Positions 33,611 to 44,792 of a stretch of 64,000 nt of DNA are shown one piece after another. The number at the start of each line of letters is the position of its first letter. Position 1 is the first letter of the stretch. A program made the position numbers and the translations under genes. The notes beneath the pieces were generated by a model, which did no database searches, was not told the DNA's origin, and saw only the letters and a list, made by a program, of their open reading frames with translations. This DNA comes from Apiotrichum sp. Y4204 (Eukaryota > Basidiomycota > Tremellomycetes > Trichosporonales > Trichosporonaceae), in contig JAMYHL010000025.1 in the NCBI GenBank assembly GCA_025531455.1, positions 532,219 through 596,218 on the forward strand, read 5' to 3'.

Positions 33611-35223
33611 CTAGGCGCGCGCCTCCTTGAAGACAGCCTGGACATTGTCGAGGATCTTCTTAATGTCACCGCGCTGGGAGACGACAGCGGTGACACCCAT
33701 GTGGCCAATGCGGAAGTATGTCGAGGCAATGTCCTTGTGCAGACCGCCAGCAACAACAACGTCACGCTCAGCGAGCTTGGGGAGAATGGCGGCAGTGACA
33801 CCCTCGGGGTACTTGACGGCGGTCATACCGTTGGCGGAGATGTCGCGCGAGAGGGGGACGAATCCACAGCCCATCTTCTCGAGCTCGTCCTTGACATGGT
33901 TCGAGACCTTCTTGTGGATGGCGAACCGCTCCTCAAGCGAAACAGGGCCCTCGAGGACCTCCTTGAGGGCAGTCTGGAAAGCGTAGATGAGCTGGATAGG
34001 GGGAGTGGCGAAGTACATGGGACGACCCTCCTCGTACGCGCGCATAACGGGGAGCCAGCGCTTCCACGAGATGTAGTACGAGCCGACAGGGGCCTTGCGG
34101 GACTCAAGGGTCTTGAGAGCACGCTGGGAGGCCATGACGACGGAGAGACCCGGGGGGGCGCCGAGACCCTTCTGGGTAGCCGAGATCACAACGTCGAGAC
34201 CCCAGTCGTCGAAGCGGATCTCCTCCGAAGCGACAGCGCAGACGGCATCGAGAGCGACAAGGGTGTCGGGAGAGTGCTCACGGATGATCTCGGTGTAGCG
34301 GGCAACGGGGGCAAGAACACCGGTCGAGGTGTCGACGTGAGTGATGGTGGCGAGCTTGAACTTCTTCGACTGCAGAGCCTTGGCGAGCTCCTTCTCGCTT
34401 CAATGTCAGCGCAGTCCATGCGTAGACGACTTACTCGACAACACCACCAATGGGGGCCTTAAGGACAGTCACCTTGGCACCGTAGCTCGAAAGGCTGCCG
34501 TCAGCCACTGACAAACCATTATTCCCTTACCAGTCAGCGAACGCGTCGCCGAAGTAGCCGTGGTTGAGGACGAGCTAGGCAATGTCAATATCAATCACGG
34601 GCAACAGAGTCATGGATCACAACTTGTCCAGTCCAAGCATCCCACCGTTACGGAGGCGGCCTGGAAAAGACGACAGAATTACGCAGTCCAGAATGACTAG
34701 ACACTTACAACATCCTCTCCGGGCTCAACAAGGTTGGCGGCGGCAGCGTCCCAGCCCATGGTACCGGAGCCAGCAATGAGGAAGGGCTGGCCGTCCTTGG
34801 TGTAGAGCACCTTGCGGAGCATGCGGATGCAGTCGCCGAACACCGGGATGAAAGCCGGCGAGACGTGCGACATACCCGGGTGAGCGTTGGCGAGGAGAAC
34901 TAGATTGTCAGCTCACAACACCACATGCGATGGAGCTCAAGCGCTCGTTGGCTTCGCTCCAGAGACACTCTGAGAGCAATGAAAGGGTGCAATGGGGCCG
35001 TATGTGGGCCGCTGTGAAGCAGAGGGGCGAAGATATCTCGCACATCGTGCGCAATCGACCTCCGCTTTTTGGTGCCACAACCGCTCATCTGCAACCAACA
35101 ATCTGCGTTTTTGCGTTCTTTCACTCCGGAAACGCGTCTTGGACAATGGGACTTGCCTTCACTGCTCATTTCTATGGGGCCAGGTATAACCAGGAGCTTG
35201 TGGGGGGCCTGTTCGAAGGGCAT
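33611..35223 (-). CDS. AGX1: alanine/serine-glyoxylate aminotransferase (AGXT family)
   Basis: A PLP-dependent class V aminotransferase that converts glyoxylate to glycine with alanine or serine as donor. Exons in transcription order: 35163..35223, 34709..34899, 34531..34574, 34435..34494, 33611..34397; 380 aa, in frame. Family blocks: HKLLVIPGPIEMS at the start, LLANAHPGMSHVSPAF, AGSGTMGWDAAAANLVEPGE, LVLNHGYFGDAFADCL, THVDTSTGVLAPV, LDAVCAV, and the PLP lysine in SATQKGLGAPPG. The C-terminus ends KEARA, which is not a canonical peroxisomal PTS1, and the ATG lies downstream of a TATA box, so a cytosolic enzyme is most likely. The first intron is 263 nt. Codon use is very GC3-biased, suggesting strong expression. 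Confidence 0.93.
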
Positions 35224-35332
35224 GTTGAACGATTTGTGACGGTGGGAAAGTGTTGAGAGTTGAAAGATGTTCTGTCGATGGAATCGATGCAAGATGGTAA
35301 CAGAGGGACGGTGGGCGGGGGGGTTCCTTACA

Positions 35333-35340
35333 CTTATAAG
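35333..35340 (-). promoter_or_regulatory. TATA-like element of the aminotransferase gene
   Basis: The palindrome CTTATAAG lies 110-117 bases upstream of the aminotransferase ATG at 35223, and a pyrimidine-rich leader with CAAC/CACAA words follows it on the minus strand. The position suits a core promoter with a leader of about 70-80 nt. It also argues against translation from the in-frame ATG farther upstream at 35403. Confidence 0.5.
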
Positions 35341-37462
35341 GAGCCTGGTCCGCTGGTTGGCTGATCCCCATGGCGATTGTCCGGTGGAGGGCGAGGCTGG
35401 CAACCGCGCAAACGGGCTGCTGGCCGGGCAGGCGGAGTGTGTGTGGGCAGGCGGAGGCTGGTTTTGACCCCGAGAGCTTGTCTTGCATGTCCTGGATGCC
35501 GAGGGTGGGCTTGGCTCTCTGTAGCGCGACCTCCCAAGTGGATGTTGCCGGTGGTGGAGGCGAGGTGGAGGTGATAGTCACCGGAGGTCAAACCGGGAGA
35601 TCCACACATGGCCACACACGGCTCCTCGATCCACGGAGGTCGTAAGGAACGGGGCAGCAGCAGGCAGCGCGGCAACATCGTACATTCTAGCGCGCTAGTC
35701 TGTGTTGCCGACAAAAAAAGGACCAAGTGCGCCAGGTACGCAATCTCGCCCTTTTCGCAGCCAGGAGAGTCCGGACCGGTCCTCTGTTCTCACAGGCTTG
35801 GAGGCCACAGGAGGAGGCAATGTGACATTGAATTCCATCTCAAAACCACGCGTCACAGGAAAGAAAGAAAAAGTGGAGGCCGTCCATTTTGCCGCATCTC
35901 CGACAACAGCCGTTTTCGAATCGGTGGGCAAGGCCGCTTACCTAGCTGGAGATCGGACATGCCTTCATCCCCCTATCTTGCGCCTGCTTGCTGCCTGGCC
36001 CTTCCGCTTAGCTCGCCGTTGGCGGTTGGGCAAATCTGATTACTTGGCATTGCCCGACAGTTCGGTGCCTATCACCGTGAGCCGTGAAGCGACTTGATGG
36101 GCTGTGATTGCACATCGTACATCATGCCTATCACTCAAAAGGTGGGCTCCGAGCCTCGCAATACGGTGGCAACGTGTCCACAAGTTGTTGATGTCGCCAA
36201 CGTGTTCTGCCATTGGTTCATTACGCACATTCTAGTTGTGCCTGCTATCAGGATATCGGGAGAAGCTTGCTACTATCATTATATCATCGGAATGTGGAAA
36301 GCAGATGTCATCGACACAGCAAGGCTACGTACATGTAGAATGTGTTGGGGTTCTGGACCATCTAACGGCCTAAAGGAATGCTGGGGGGAATGCCCATCGG
36401 ATAGAATAGTTGTCCTGACCTACATGTTCAGAATCGTCAACTGCGTGTTCCATGAAATGATACACAGGCAGACATCAGTCTGACCAGGACGCGCCCGTCA
36501 GAGTGCTGTGAAACTCTGGTCGCGTTATAAACGTCGGCTCTGATGGACATCAAGTAGCAGGTCCGCGTCACTAAGCAAACATCGCCCCTCTTCATATACT
36601 TGGGTACAAAATAGCTGGGCAGCAACGTCCCCATCAATTGTCCTTCATAATGACAAACGTGACTGAAATTGCTGGACATTCAGAGACGCTGCGTCCTGTC
36701 AGAGCGTGGCCGTTTATCCTCCGGGCGACACTCCATGAGGGGGGGCAGAAGATGACTGCGATTTATAGGATCACACTGTCACCTCTGAGCCGATCATGCT
36801 CTGGCGAAAATGTCAAATCGTGGAATTGAGGACATGAGCAACACGAAGAACTTGCGGTCGAGTTCACACTACCTGCGCTCGCCACGACCTCGACCGTCAG
36901 CGTTCAGTTACCGAGTTGCCGCAGGCACCAACAGTAGCAGCTTCCAATAATGAGCTCATACAGATGTGGGTGGACGGGTAGTATGTCTGCAAGTAGATCA
37001 GTGGACCGGAGCAGTTAATTGGTTGATCGGTTGATCGCCGGAACGCTTGATCGGCTGTAGATCAGGACGGATAAGATTGCGCTCGGATCGGCAAACACCA
37101 GCAATAATAAGTGCAGGCATACAGGTAACACCCACTATATGGCCACTATACTGCGTGCACCAATGTCATGTTGGAGACACTCAGCAGACCAAGGGGAGAG
37201 GGAGAGTTGCGGAGAGGGGGGATGAGGCCGCTGCGCTGCAGCACCGCCGGCGGGAAGTGGCCTGTGTGGACCCAACATTGTCCGCCGTCCGCAGTCATTA
37301 ACGCCATGGCGCCAGTACATGTAGCGTGCGTATTGTGCTGAGGATCGCATGACCCCACGGCCCAGCACAGGCGCACAGTCTCAAAATGTCAGACAGTGCA
37401 CTATGCATTTCGATATTCGGCAAGTCAACAAATGCGAGAAGCCATGTCGGCTCGAGAGGGCT

Positions 37463-37500
37463 ACAGATCTACAGATCTACAGAGCTACAGAGATCCAGAG
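37463..37500. repeat. CTACAGAT tandem repeat
   Basis: Imperfect tandem copies of CTACAGAT/CTACAGAG occur four to five times. They lie in the gene-poor region upstream of the phospholipase D gene. Confidence 0.6.
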
Positions 37501-37687
37501 CGTCAGAGAAGGCCCATGCTGTGTCGCGCGGTGACCAAAAATATCACCTGGCAGGGAGAACTGTGCAGCAACAGTTTAAAATTAGGAGCATGGTCAGCGG
37601 GCAAAACTGCGTGTGCTGAGGGGGGCGAAAGGACTGGCGATGCTTGCACACGCTTGAAAAGCTCAACTACTGATGCCGAAGCGCACA

Positions 37688-37812
37688 TGAATGATGGATG
37701 ATGGATATCGATGGATGATGCATGATGCATGATGCGTGATGCATAGGGTGTGATCCATGATCCATGTGATGTGCATGATGTGCATGCATATGGTGGCGGT
37801 CGTATGCATGCA
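37688..37812. repeat. GATG/ATGCAT-rich microsatellite cluster
   Basis: A run of ATGGATG and TGATGCA words in about 120 bases, many centred on the palindrome ATGCAT or GCATGC, with weaker copies to the right. It lies about 900 bases upstream of the phospholipase D start codon. Confidence 0.7.
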
Positions 37813-38236
37813 CCCTATTCGCACTAGTCGCGGCTGGGTATCTTGGCGTGGGCACGCGTGCCAAGTGCACTGCGAAGTATGGCTGATGGTTGCACCTGCG
37901 CACGGCGGGGGTGCGCAGCAACTCTCGGATACTCGCGGCACCCCCGCCCGGGCACCGCGGCACCGCTCCCTGATCCCCGTCATCGCATAGCTTGTCATCA
38001 ACGTCGTCTTCGTCCTCATCAACTCCCGACTCTATCTATCATCAATCATCTCACTTGCATATCTGTACGCAACAGCAGCCATTCCCTACCGTCCGAGCCC
38101 GCACCTTTTTTACCCTTCCAAACCCATATCAACCTACGCACACGACACCAGCCAACTTCAATCCGTACCCAGGAACACATCACCATCACGCAAAGCGCAC
38201 TACTCCCCGCCTCCACCTGCTCCACCAAGCTTCCCG

Positions 38237-38301
38237 GTAAGCTTGTAATATTTCTAGCACCACCCGGCTCGATTTGTGCTCCAAGTAGGGACATTTTGCA
38301 G
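38237..38301 (+). other. candidate 5'-leader intron of the phospholipase D gene
   Basis: A GTAAGC donor at 38237 and a TTTTGCAG acceptor ending at 38301 are embedded in pyrimidine-rich leader-like sequence upstream of the ATG at 38704. The flanking sequence does not encode a conserved protein, so this would be an intron in the untranslated leader. Evidence is splice-site sequence only. Confidence 0.4.
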
Positions 38302-38703
38302 CCCCGTTCTCGCGCACAAGCCTCGGCATCCGAAGCATCATCGGTGTCGACCTGAACGCTTTCGGCACGCTACCCTTGGCAGTGATACCACTGGTAGCGT
38401 CGGCTTCTTGAACTGTTTGGGCGCTGGTCGTCTTCAATCAGAAATCTCCAATTTCCCCCTTCTGATCGACACACCCGACGAGACCTGCATCGCGGCTGCA
38501 GAAGCTGGGCCACGCCGATCCCCGTCTTGGTTCGTCCTCGACTTGGTCGTCCCACAACCTCGGTTGTTTGTCGTGTCTCCTTTACCACCTGCCCCACCCA
38601 CCACCAACACCACAACAACAACAACAACTTAGTGCGCTGTTGCCGCTAACAGCCTCTCGTCCGCCAGCGTCTTGAAACGGCTATCCCGCGATTCAGCTGG
38701 GTG

Positions 38704-41700
38704 ATGAGTGCACACGAACGGCCCTCTAACATGGGAGAGGAGGTTGTTGAGGTACCCCGCAGTGGCAGGGCAAGCATTCTGCCTCAGACCCGGTTTCCTA
38801 CAGCCGCAACGACAACCATTGATCATCCCCTCAGCGAGAATGCCATAAACCTCAACGATGATTCCGACCATCTTCAACATCAGAACATCCAGCCTGAACT
38901 CGACGGAAACGACGATGGCGGCGACGATGACCTTGGAACCACCCTGACACAACAGTCACACGACCAGCCCACAGGCCTGAAGACCAACACTCTCGCTTCA
39001 TACATCGCCCAAAACCCAAACCATACGGTGAAGCGGGCTATGCGTAAACTGTACCCAAAACCAAATCCCTTCGCGCGTCTGATTCATCGGTTTCAAGTGA
39101 AGCATTCAGTCATTGACGGCATGACCGACTCTGAGATGGCTTATTGGGAGGCGAAGGGCCCCGAGCTTCGTCGAAAGGCCGGTTGGAAACTCCCTGGAGA
39201 GAATGCTGAAGGGGCGGAGGTGTCAGAGCTCTTTTGGAAGATGTATCTGTCCCTCATGCCGACCCTCGTGCGCGACCCACTTGCAGGTATGACAACACCC
39301 GATCTGCTGGGCAGCACCACCACGATGCCTCTGAGTATCATCTCCCTCATCCCCGATATCATTAAGCATTTCTATGATGTGATTGTTCGCGCTCAGAAAG
39401 AGGTGTTCATTGCCACCAACTACTGGCAGTAAGTTCTGAATAGCGTGAGGTTCACTGTTAACCCAGACCTTCGGATTCGGTTACAACAGTGTCCAAGGCA
39501 CTGCGCGATCTTTCGGCCCAAGTGATGAAGGAGGGTCGACCAAAGGTTATCGTCAAGCTCATGTATGACCGCGGAAGCTGGGAGCAGTTGTGGAACGCCC
39601 ATGCCCCAGTCCCACCTAAGGGTTGGACACCTCTCGACCTACCAGCTGAGAACGAAATCCCCGGTATCCACATGGAGGTCATAGTGAGTACTGGCGCGAC
39701 AACCACAGCGCTGACCTTCAGAACTTTCACAAAGTGCTACTTGGTACTTTCCATGCCAAGTTCATTGTTGTGGACCGCAAAGTCGCCTTGCTCTCGAGTA
39801 ATAACATTCAAGATCGACCGAACCTTGAGATGATGACACACCTGGAAGGACCCGTCGTCGATGCGTTTTACGAGGTCGCTCTCCATTCATGGTACAACAA
39901 GCTTTCTCCACCTCTGCCCTGTCTGTCAACCCCGTATCAGCCCCCGCGAGACTCAGATGGCACCATTCGCTACCTCTTCCGTGATCACAATCCCTATTTC
40001 CGCGACTTGGAGATTCTCAAGGCTGCTCGTGCTGCACGTCTACTTCTCCGTCGCCAGACGGAGGATACCGAACGTGCTCGTAACCAGGGCATGTCCGCCC
40101 ATCCCACTCGTGACCGTATCGACGGTATGGTAGAGGCAGTCCGTTCAGCCATGCTCCAACAAAGACAAAGTGTCTCGCAAAACGTTCAGCACGCCCAAGA
40201 GGAATTTGCTCTGCGGTCTGCGAACGCTATGAAGGAGCTCCGTGGTTTTAGTGAGCGCATGGGCTTTACAACTAGTCGTCCCAACAGTCGCCCAAACAGC
40301 CGCAGGGGTAGTATGTCCGATCACGCCAGGTTGCGAGGAGACTACGACGAGGAAACAGCGGCCATCACGGCTCACAATGTGGCAAATGCAGGCAAGCCCG
40401 TGTCGGAAGCGCCCACATCGCCAACTTTACATGATGTTCCACTGAAGTCCGCTCCCGGTCATCACGCGACGTTCAACTTGGAGGATGACTCGGACCAGGA
40501 TGGTGTTACCACGGCCAACACCTCGCGGCGCCAAAGCTTTCACTCGGCTCAAGAGGTTCTTGCGAAAGACCAGCGACGACCTGAAGCGTCAGGAGCAATT
40601 CTTGGTGGGGCAATGTCCAGCAGTCCGCAATCCACCCCTGGGGTACAGCCAAATGAGGTAAACGATGGAGACGGGCTTGCAGCGGGTAACGGATCGGCCG
40701 AGTCGCCCTTCTACCATCCGGAAGATCATCCATCAAGTGGACCGGGCAAACCAGCTCTATCGGCGCTCAACATTCCCGGCAATGAACAGCTGGCCACCGG
40801 CTCCCAGACGCCCCCCTCTACTCGCTGGGCGGACGAAAGCGTCTATATTCCGAAACCATCGATTGACGAGGAAATTCCCCCTGGTCGTGGTACGAAGCGC
40901 ATGTTCAAGTTGTCTAAACGTTTCAATGCTGGCGCCCTAAGTGACGCGTGGGCAACCGTCGAGGACTCAGATGAGCTGGACAATTTTAGACCACACGTTA
41001 TCCACGCACCACACGACCCCTTCCCTGTGGCCATGACTTGTCGTCGCCCACATGGGATGCCCGGCCATCAAGACATTCGCAACCCTCAGAACGCAGCGTG
41101 GCTTGCAGGATGCCGCTATGCCAAACGACAGGTATTCATCCAGACCCCGACTCTCAACGCACGTCCAATCGTGCGCGCTGTCAAACAAACTTGTCGCCGC
41201 GGAGTCGAAGTCGTCCTCCTTCTTGACCTGGGATTCAATGACAAGGGTGAAAGTATCCCATTCCAAGGCGGCACGAACGAACAGGTTGTGGATCGTCTCT
41301 ACAAGAAGCTCGGTGCTGAGGGCAAGTCAAAGTATCTCAAGGTGTATTGGTGAGCACTGCCTTTCACGGCAAGACTAGCTGGCTAATGTCTCAGGTACAC
41401 TGGCAAGGATCAGATTCGACCACTCAACGCTGTGAAGAAGCAACGCAATTGCCATATCAAGCTTGCAATCTTTGACGACGAAGTTATAATTGTGGGGAAT
41501 GGCAATCAATGAGTATCTTGTTCGAAAACGCAGGTCCATGTGCTGACGGTCGTACGGATACACAGAGCTGGTTCCATAGCCAAGAGATCAACGTTCTTCT
41601 CGACTCCAAGCAGGTTGTCAGGGAGATTCGAGAAAGTGAGTAACCCCGCGACTTGTAACTGACAGCACACAGCCCTACTCGCCAACCAAAACACGATGCA

Positions 41701-41839
41701 GTACGGTGGTGTTCAAGAAGACGGCGTCTGGCGCGACTCACAGGGCTTGACCCTGGAAGACTACGGGGCCACGGGCGGTGGTGGGTTCCTCAGTGGATTG
41801 AGCGCGTTCGTCAACTTTGCAAAGACCGCCGCCAAGTAA
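38704..41839 (+). CDS. phospholipase D-family protein with two HKD motifs
   Basis: A PLD-superfamily phosphodiesterase; substrate unknown, probably phospholipid. Exons: 38704..39428, 39467..39683, 39722..41349, 41395..41508, 41556..41635, 41673..41839; 976 aa, in frame. HKD1 is FHAKFIVVDRKVALLSSNN (H325, K327, D332) and HKD2 is CHIKLAIFDDEVIIVGNGNQ (H877, K879, D884), followed by DTQSWFHSQEINVLLDS. About 300 residues of Ser/Pro/Arg/Asp-rich sequence lie between the catalytic halves (for example TSRPNSRPNSRRGSMSD). The N-terminal 90 residues are acidic and disordered. There is no PX/PH domain, so this is not the SPO14 type; fungal PLD/cardiolipin-synthase-like proteins are closest in plan. The fourth intron (41509..41555) only keeps frame if it has AT-AC ends. 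Confidence 0.88.
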
Positions 41840-42282
41840 CATTGCTATTCATCTTCTGGGTTGTCTGTTGTCACACTCTCTTTCTTTCTTTTTGTCCTCA
41901 CGATTAACGATATGCACAATCATAGCATTATTCTCAGAATCCATTCATATTTCCACTTGTTAGTGCCATGTTATTCATATCACCCGCTTGTCAGGTGCGA
42001 TTCGAACAAGTTGCAAGCTGGTCATGTTGCTTGTTTACAGTCTTACAGTACTACAGTATTGTGCATGGTGCATGGTAAACACGCCACTCTCACGAGGACC
42101 TCGCGTGTGTCTTATCCTCAAGGAGGCTTCAGGAGCTGTTGGACCCGACCTCCACTCCAATACTTTCTTTGCCATCTGGATTGGATCCTGAGGCTTGGAC
42201 AACCTCACCATTCCTGCACAAGACGGACTGCGATCCAAAACATCGTTGGGATAGTCACCTCTGCATATTCAGAACACCCAAG
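41840..42282 (+). promoter_or_regulatory. intergenic between phospholipase D and metaxin-like gene
   Basis: 443 bases with the 3' flank of the phospholipase D gene (a TTTCTTTCTTTTT-type stretch near 41880) and the promoter of the metaxin-like gene. No coding or structural feature was recognised. Confidence 0.35.
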
Positions 42283-43723
42283 ATGTCCGGCCCGACTCCC
42301 AAGGCGGTCGTTCATACATCGCCACCACTGAACCCGCTTCCAGCATCAGATGTGGAATCCATTCGCCTGCTGGCTACTGTCTGCGCCGGCGGCCTCAAAG
42401 CCGGAGTGACCACCGCCGATTGGGGAGCGAATGGTAAGATTCTCGGTATGTTTTGTTAGCTAACGTTTTCAGGCAAACCGCTGGTGACATATGATGGTAA
42501 TGTCGTTCCCTTGTCAGAGTTGGGCTCTGTCTCCACGTACCGGTCGCCGGACCACGAGCTTAGCAGCTCCAAGCAGGCGGACGCCTTCACTTGGTCCTCG
42601 TATATTGAAGGCAAAGTCACTGACCTGATTGTAAGCGCACATTCATCCCCTCTCTAACAAAGCAGTATCATTCATTGTACTCGCTGCCGCCGAACTACCC
42701 CTTCCTGGCGGCTGCACAGCTGGCGGCTCTTCCGTTCCCAATGAACTACTATGTCCCTCAGCGACTTCGTAGCATTCATCGGACCCGTCTCGAGGCTGTG
42801 GGCCTGTGGGGCGTGGCAGGCCTTCACCACGGCGACGCCGTAGATGAGGATCGCAAGCGGCTCGAGGATACTGTCATTGTTGCTCCGGGTGGAACAAAAA
42901 CGGAACGCAAGTGGTCGGGCTGGAACGCTGGGCGCCTGCAGGCTGAGCGCTCGCGCCAGTTCGGTGAAGAGAAGGTAAATAACTTAGCAGGGTGCGCGTG
43001 GATATGCTAATGCGTTCAGCTTCGCCAGCTGGCAAAGATCGCTTTTGAGCCGCTGGCGCGTAGGCTTGGAGATGGTCCGTTTTTCGTCTCGTCTCGGTAA
43101 GTTTGGGGGATGTCCAACAACTGATAGACAGGCCCTCATCCGTTGACATTGCGCTCTTTGCCAACCTCACCCTAATTCTGTCGCCGGATTTGCCGAATCC
43201 CTTGTTGGCGGACTACCTCCGCGCCGAGTTCCCTACTCTCGTCGAGCATCATGACCGCGTTTTGAAGGCGATCTGGCCGCGGGGTTGGGAATCGATCCCC
43301 CGTGTCGCTGCTCCTCGCCCGCCATCGCTCGTGTCCTCCTTCAAGTCTTTCCTGTCCAGCTGGTCCAGCACTAAGGCGCAGGAAAGCGACGACCTCGAGG
43401 AGCAGATGGCGTCGGTCGAAGCCCGTACCCTTTCCATTGGTCGCTGGGTGTGGTTTGCAGGGGCCGGTGCCGCCTTTATCACATACGTATTGGCCAGTGG
43501 GCTCCTCAGCATTCAGTTCGGCGACGACGATGAGGAGACGGAGATTTGGGTAGAGGATGATGACGATGCCGAAGGTGGGCCGTTGTCCTCGTTCGTCGAG
43601 GACGATGAGGACGACGAGGACGATGAGGAAAGCCCGTTGGCCGCTTTTGTTGAAGACGAAGACGACATGGACGACGACGGCGTATTCGTTGACGGCCTGC
43701 CAGTCGAGGACGATGAAGAGTAG
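42283..43723 (+). CDS. metaxin/SAM37-like mitochondrial outer-membrane protein with acidic tail
   Basis: Metaxin/SAM35-SAM37 proteins are GST-fold subunits of the mitochondrial sorting and assembly machinery for beta-barrel proteins. Exons: 42283..42433, 42473..42630, 42666..42974, 43020..43096, 43132..43723; 428 aa, in frame. The N-terminal half has YHSLYSLPPNYPFLAAAQLA and the GST C-terminal block contains FFVSSRPSSVDIALFANLTL and LLADYLRAEFPTLVEHHDRV, which is the metaxin signature. Near the C-terminus a hydrophobic helix (VWFAGAGAAFITYVLASGLL) is followed by about 65 residues that are mostly Asp/Glu, with PLSSFVED and PLAAFVED as two copies of one motif. The acidic tail after the anchor is unusual. 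SAM37 and SAM35 cannot be told apart by eye; the C-terminal anchor favours SAM37. Confidence 0.82.
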
Positions 43724-44792
43724 ACGATGTAAGCCTTCTTACCATTCACGTATCCTTTGTGCTAGTTACTGGCCAGCTTTTGCTGGTACCCATGACTCTA
43801 GCTGCCGCACGAACATCTGAAACGGATCACCAGGACTGGCAACCGCTTGAGGGGCGCTCCGTCACCGGTGATCTGTAGATCACCCTTTCCCTTGATTTAA
43901 CTAGCGACGCGTTCCTGCGTGCCTGCGCCCCCTTCTTATCCTTTGGCCCAACAGTCGGGCGAGACTCGGAGCGTGGGGACGTCCGAGTAGAAGATGCATG
44001 ATGCACAAGAACGGTCACCGTCGGAAATCCCTCCCAGCCCAGGGACGACGAGCTGGCGCATCTTACGCCCATCCCGTGGAACCGTGGGAGGCCTGGGGGC
44101 CGTGGGCTCGTCGTGGTATGTGGTAGAGCTAAGTAGAGCGTGGTATCGTGCATCGTGGCGATCGTGGCCATCGCGCACATCCTCCTTCGATCGACCGATT
44201 AGATGGTAAACTGCTTGTCGACTTGTTCTAGTTGACCACTTGTATCCACGTATCCACTTGCCACTACCGAACACAGAATTTAGGCTCTCAGTCACCTTGG
44301 ACGTTTGGACACTGCAATAATTGATGCAGGGACATGTCGGGGTGTCAGCACACAATAGTACAATAGGTAACATGGCTACAGGCCAACATGTGCAACAGGG
44401 CGGGGCGCCAACACACACAACTTGCTTGACGGACAATCGCTGCCTTGCTGTCTGAAGCCTTGAAACCTTGCGGCCTGATCGGGGCTTTTGGGGCTCGCAC
44501 TTGGCTCTACTGTTGTACTGTTCCCTTCCCTCCCCCTGATGGCCTGATTGTTGTTCACGGCTCCTTTGTCGCCACCGACAAGTCTGCTCAAGTCTGCTCA
44601 AGTCTGCTCAAGTCTGCTCAAGTCTGCTTCGTCAAGCCTCTATAAGCCGCCACCTCAGCTGTTCTCACCTAACATCCTTTCACTCCTCATCCCGATCATC
44701 CCATCGCCACTCACATAACATCACCTCCTTCTGACAAAGTCTCACGAGTCACATTATCTGCTTTTCCATCTTCCCCTCTCAGTCCTCTCAAG
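43724..44792 (+). promoter_or_regulatory. intergenic between metaxin-like and acidic protein genes
   Basis: About 1.07 kb without a supportable gene. It holds a five-copy 10-bp tandem repeat (44581-44630) and, after it, a pyrimidine-rich leader with CACATAACATCACC-type words up to the ATG at 44793. Confidence 0.45.
44581..44630. repeat. 10-bp tandem repeat, five copies
   Basis: The word AGTCTGCTCA is repeated four times perfectly and a fifth time with two changes at its end. It is located 163-212 bases upstream of the start codon of the next plus-strand gene, within its likely promoter. Confidence 0.9.

Larger units (their letters stand above)
35341..38236. other. gene-poor region with short repeats
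   Basis: Almost 3 kb with no gene model I can support. Open frames are short, overlap on several frames, have no GT/AG-joined continuation and show no domain. Short repeats occur at 37463-37496 and 37688-37810. The right end merges into the CT/CA-rich leader of the phospholipase D gene. A non-coding RNA or a small lineage-specific gene cannot be excluded by eye. Confidence 0.45.

Noticed and set aside
33701..34462. 253-codon plus-strand frame antisense to the aminotransferase
   Set aside because: Shadow of the strong GC3 bias of the real minus-strand gene; the minus strand has full family motifs and introns.
35224..35403. In-frame N-terminal extension of the aminotransferase (ATG at 35403) resembling a mitochondrial presequence
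   Set aside because: The TATA-like box at 35333-35340 lies downstream of that ATG on the transcript strand, so the normal mRNA would not include it. Kept only as a possibility if an upstream start site exists.
36094..36483. 129-codon plus-strand open frame in the gene-poor stretch
   Set aside because: No proper ATG context, no domain, and no splice-joined neighbours; frame length is within chance expectation.
37301..38000. Palindromic GCATGC/ATGCAT words read as a CRISPR-like or phage-type array
   Set aside because: Units are short, irregular and without spacers, and the window is clearly eukaryotic.
41501..41560. Frameshift or pseudogene in the phospholipase D gene
   Set aside because: Frames before and after rejoin exactly if the 47-nt AT-AC intron is removed, with a normal branch site and length; no other damage is seen in the gene.
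41980..42020. GATTCGAAC word resembling a tRNA T-loop
   Set aside because: No matching acceptor, D-arm or anticodon arm can be folded around it by eye.
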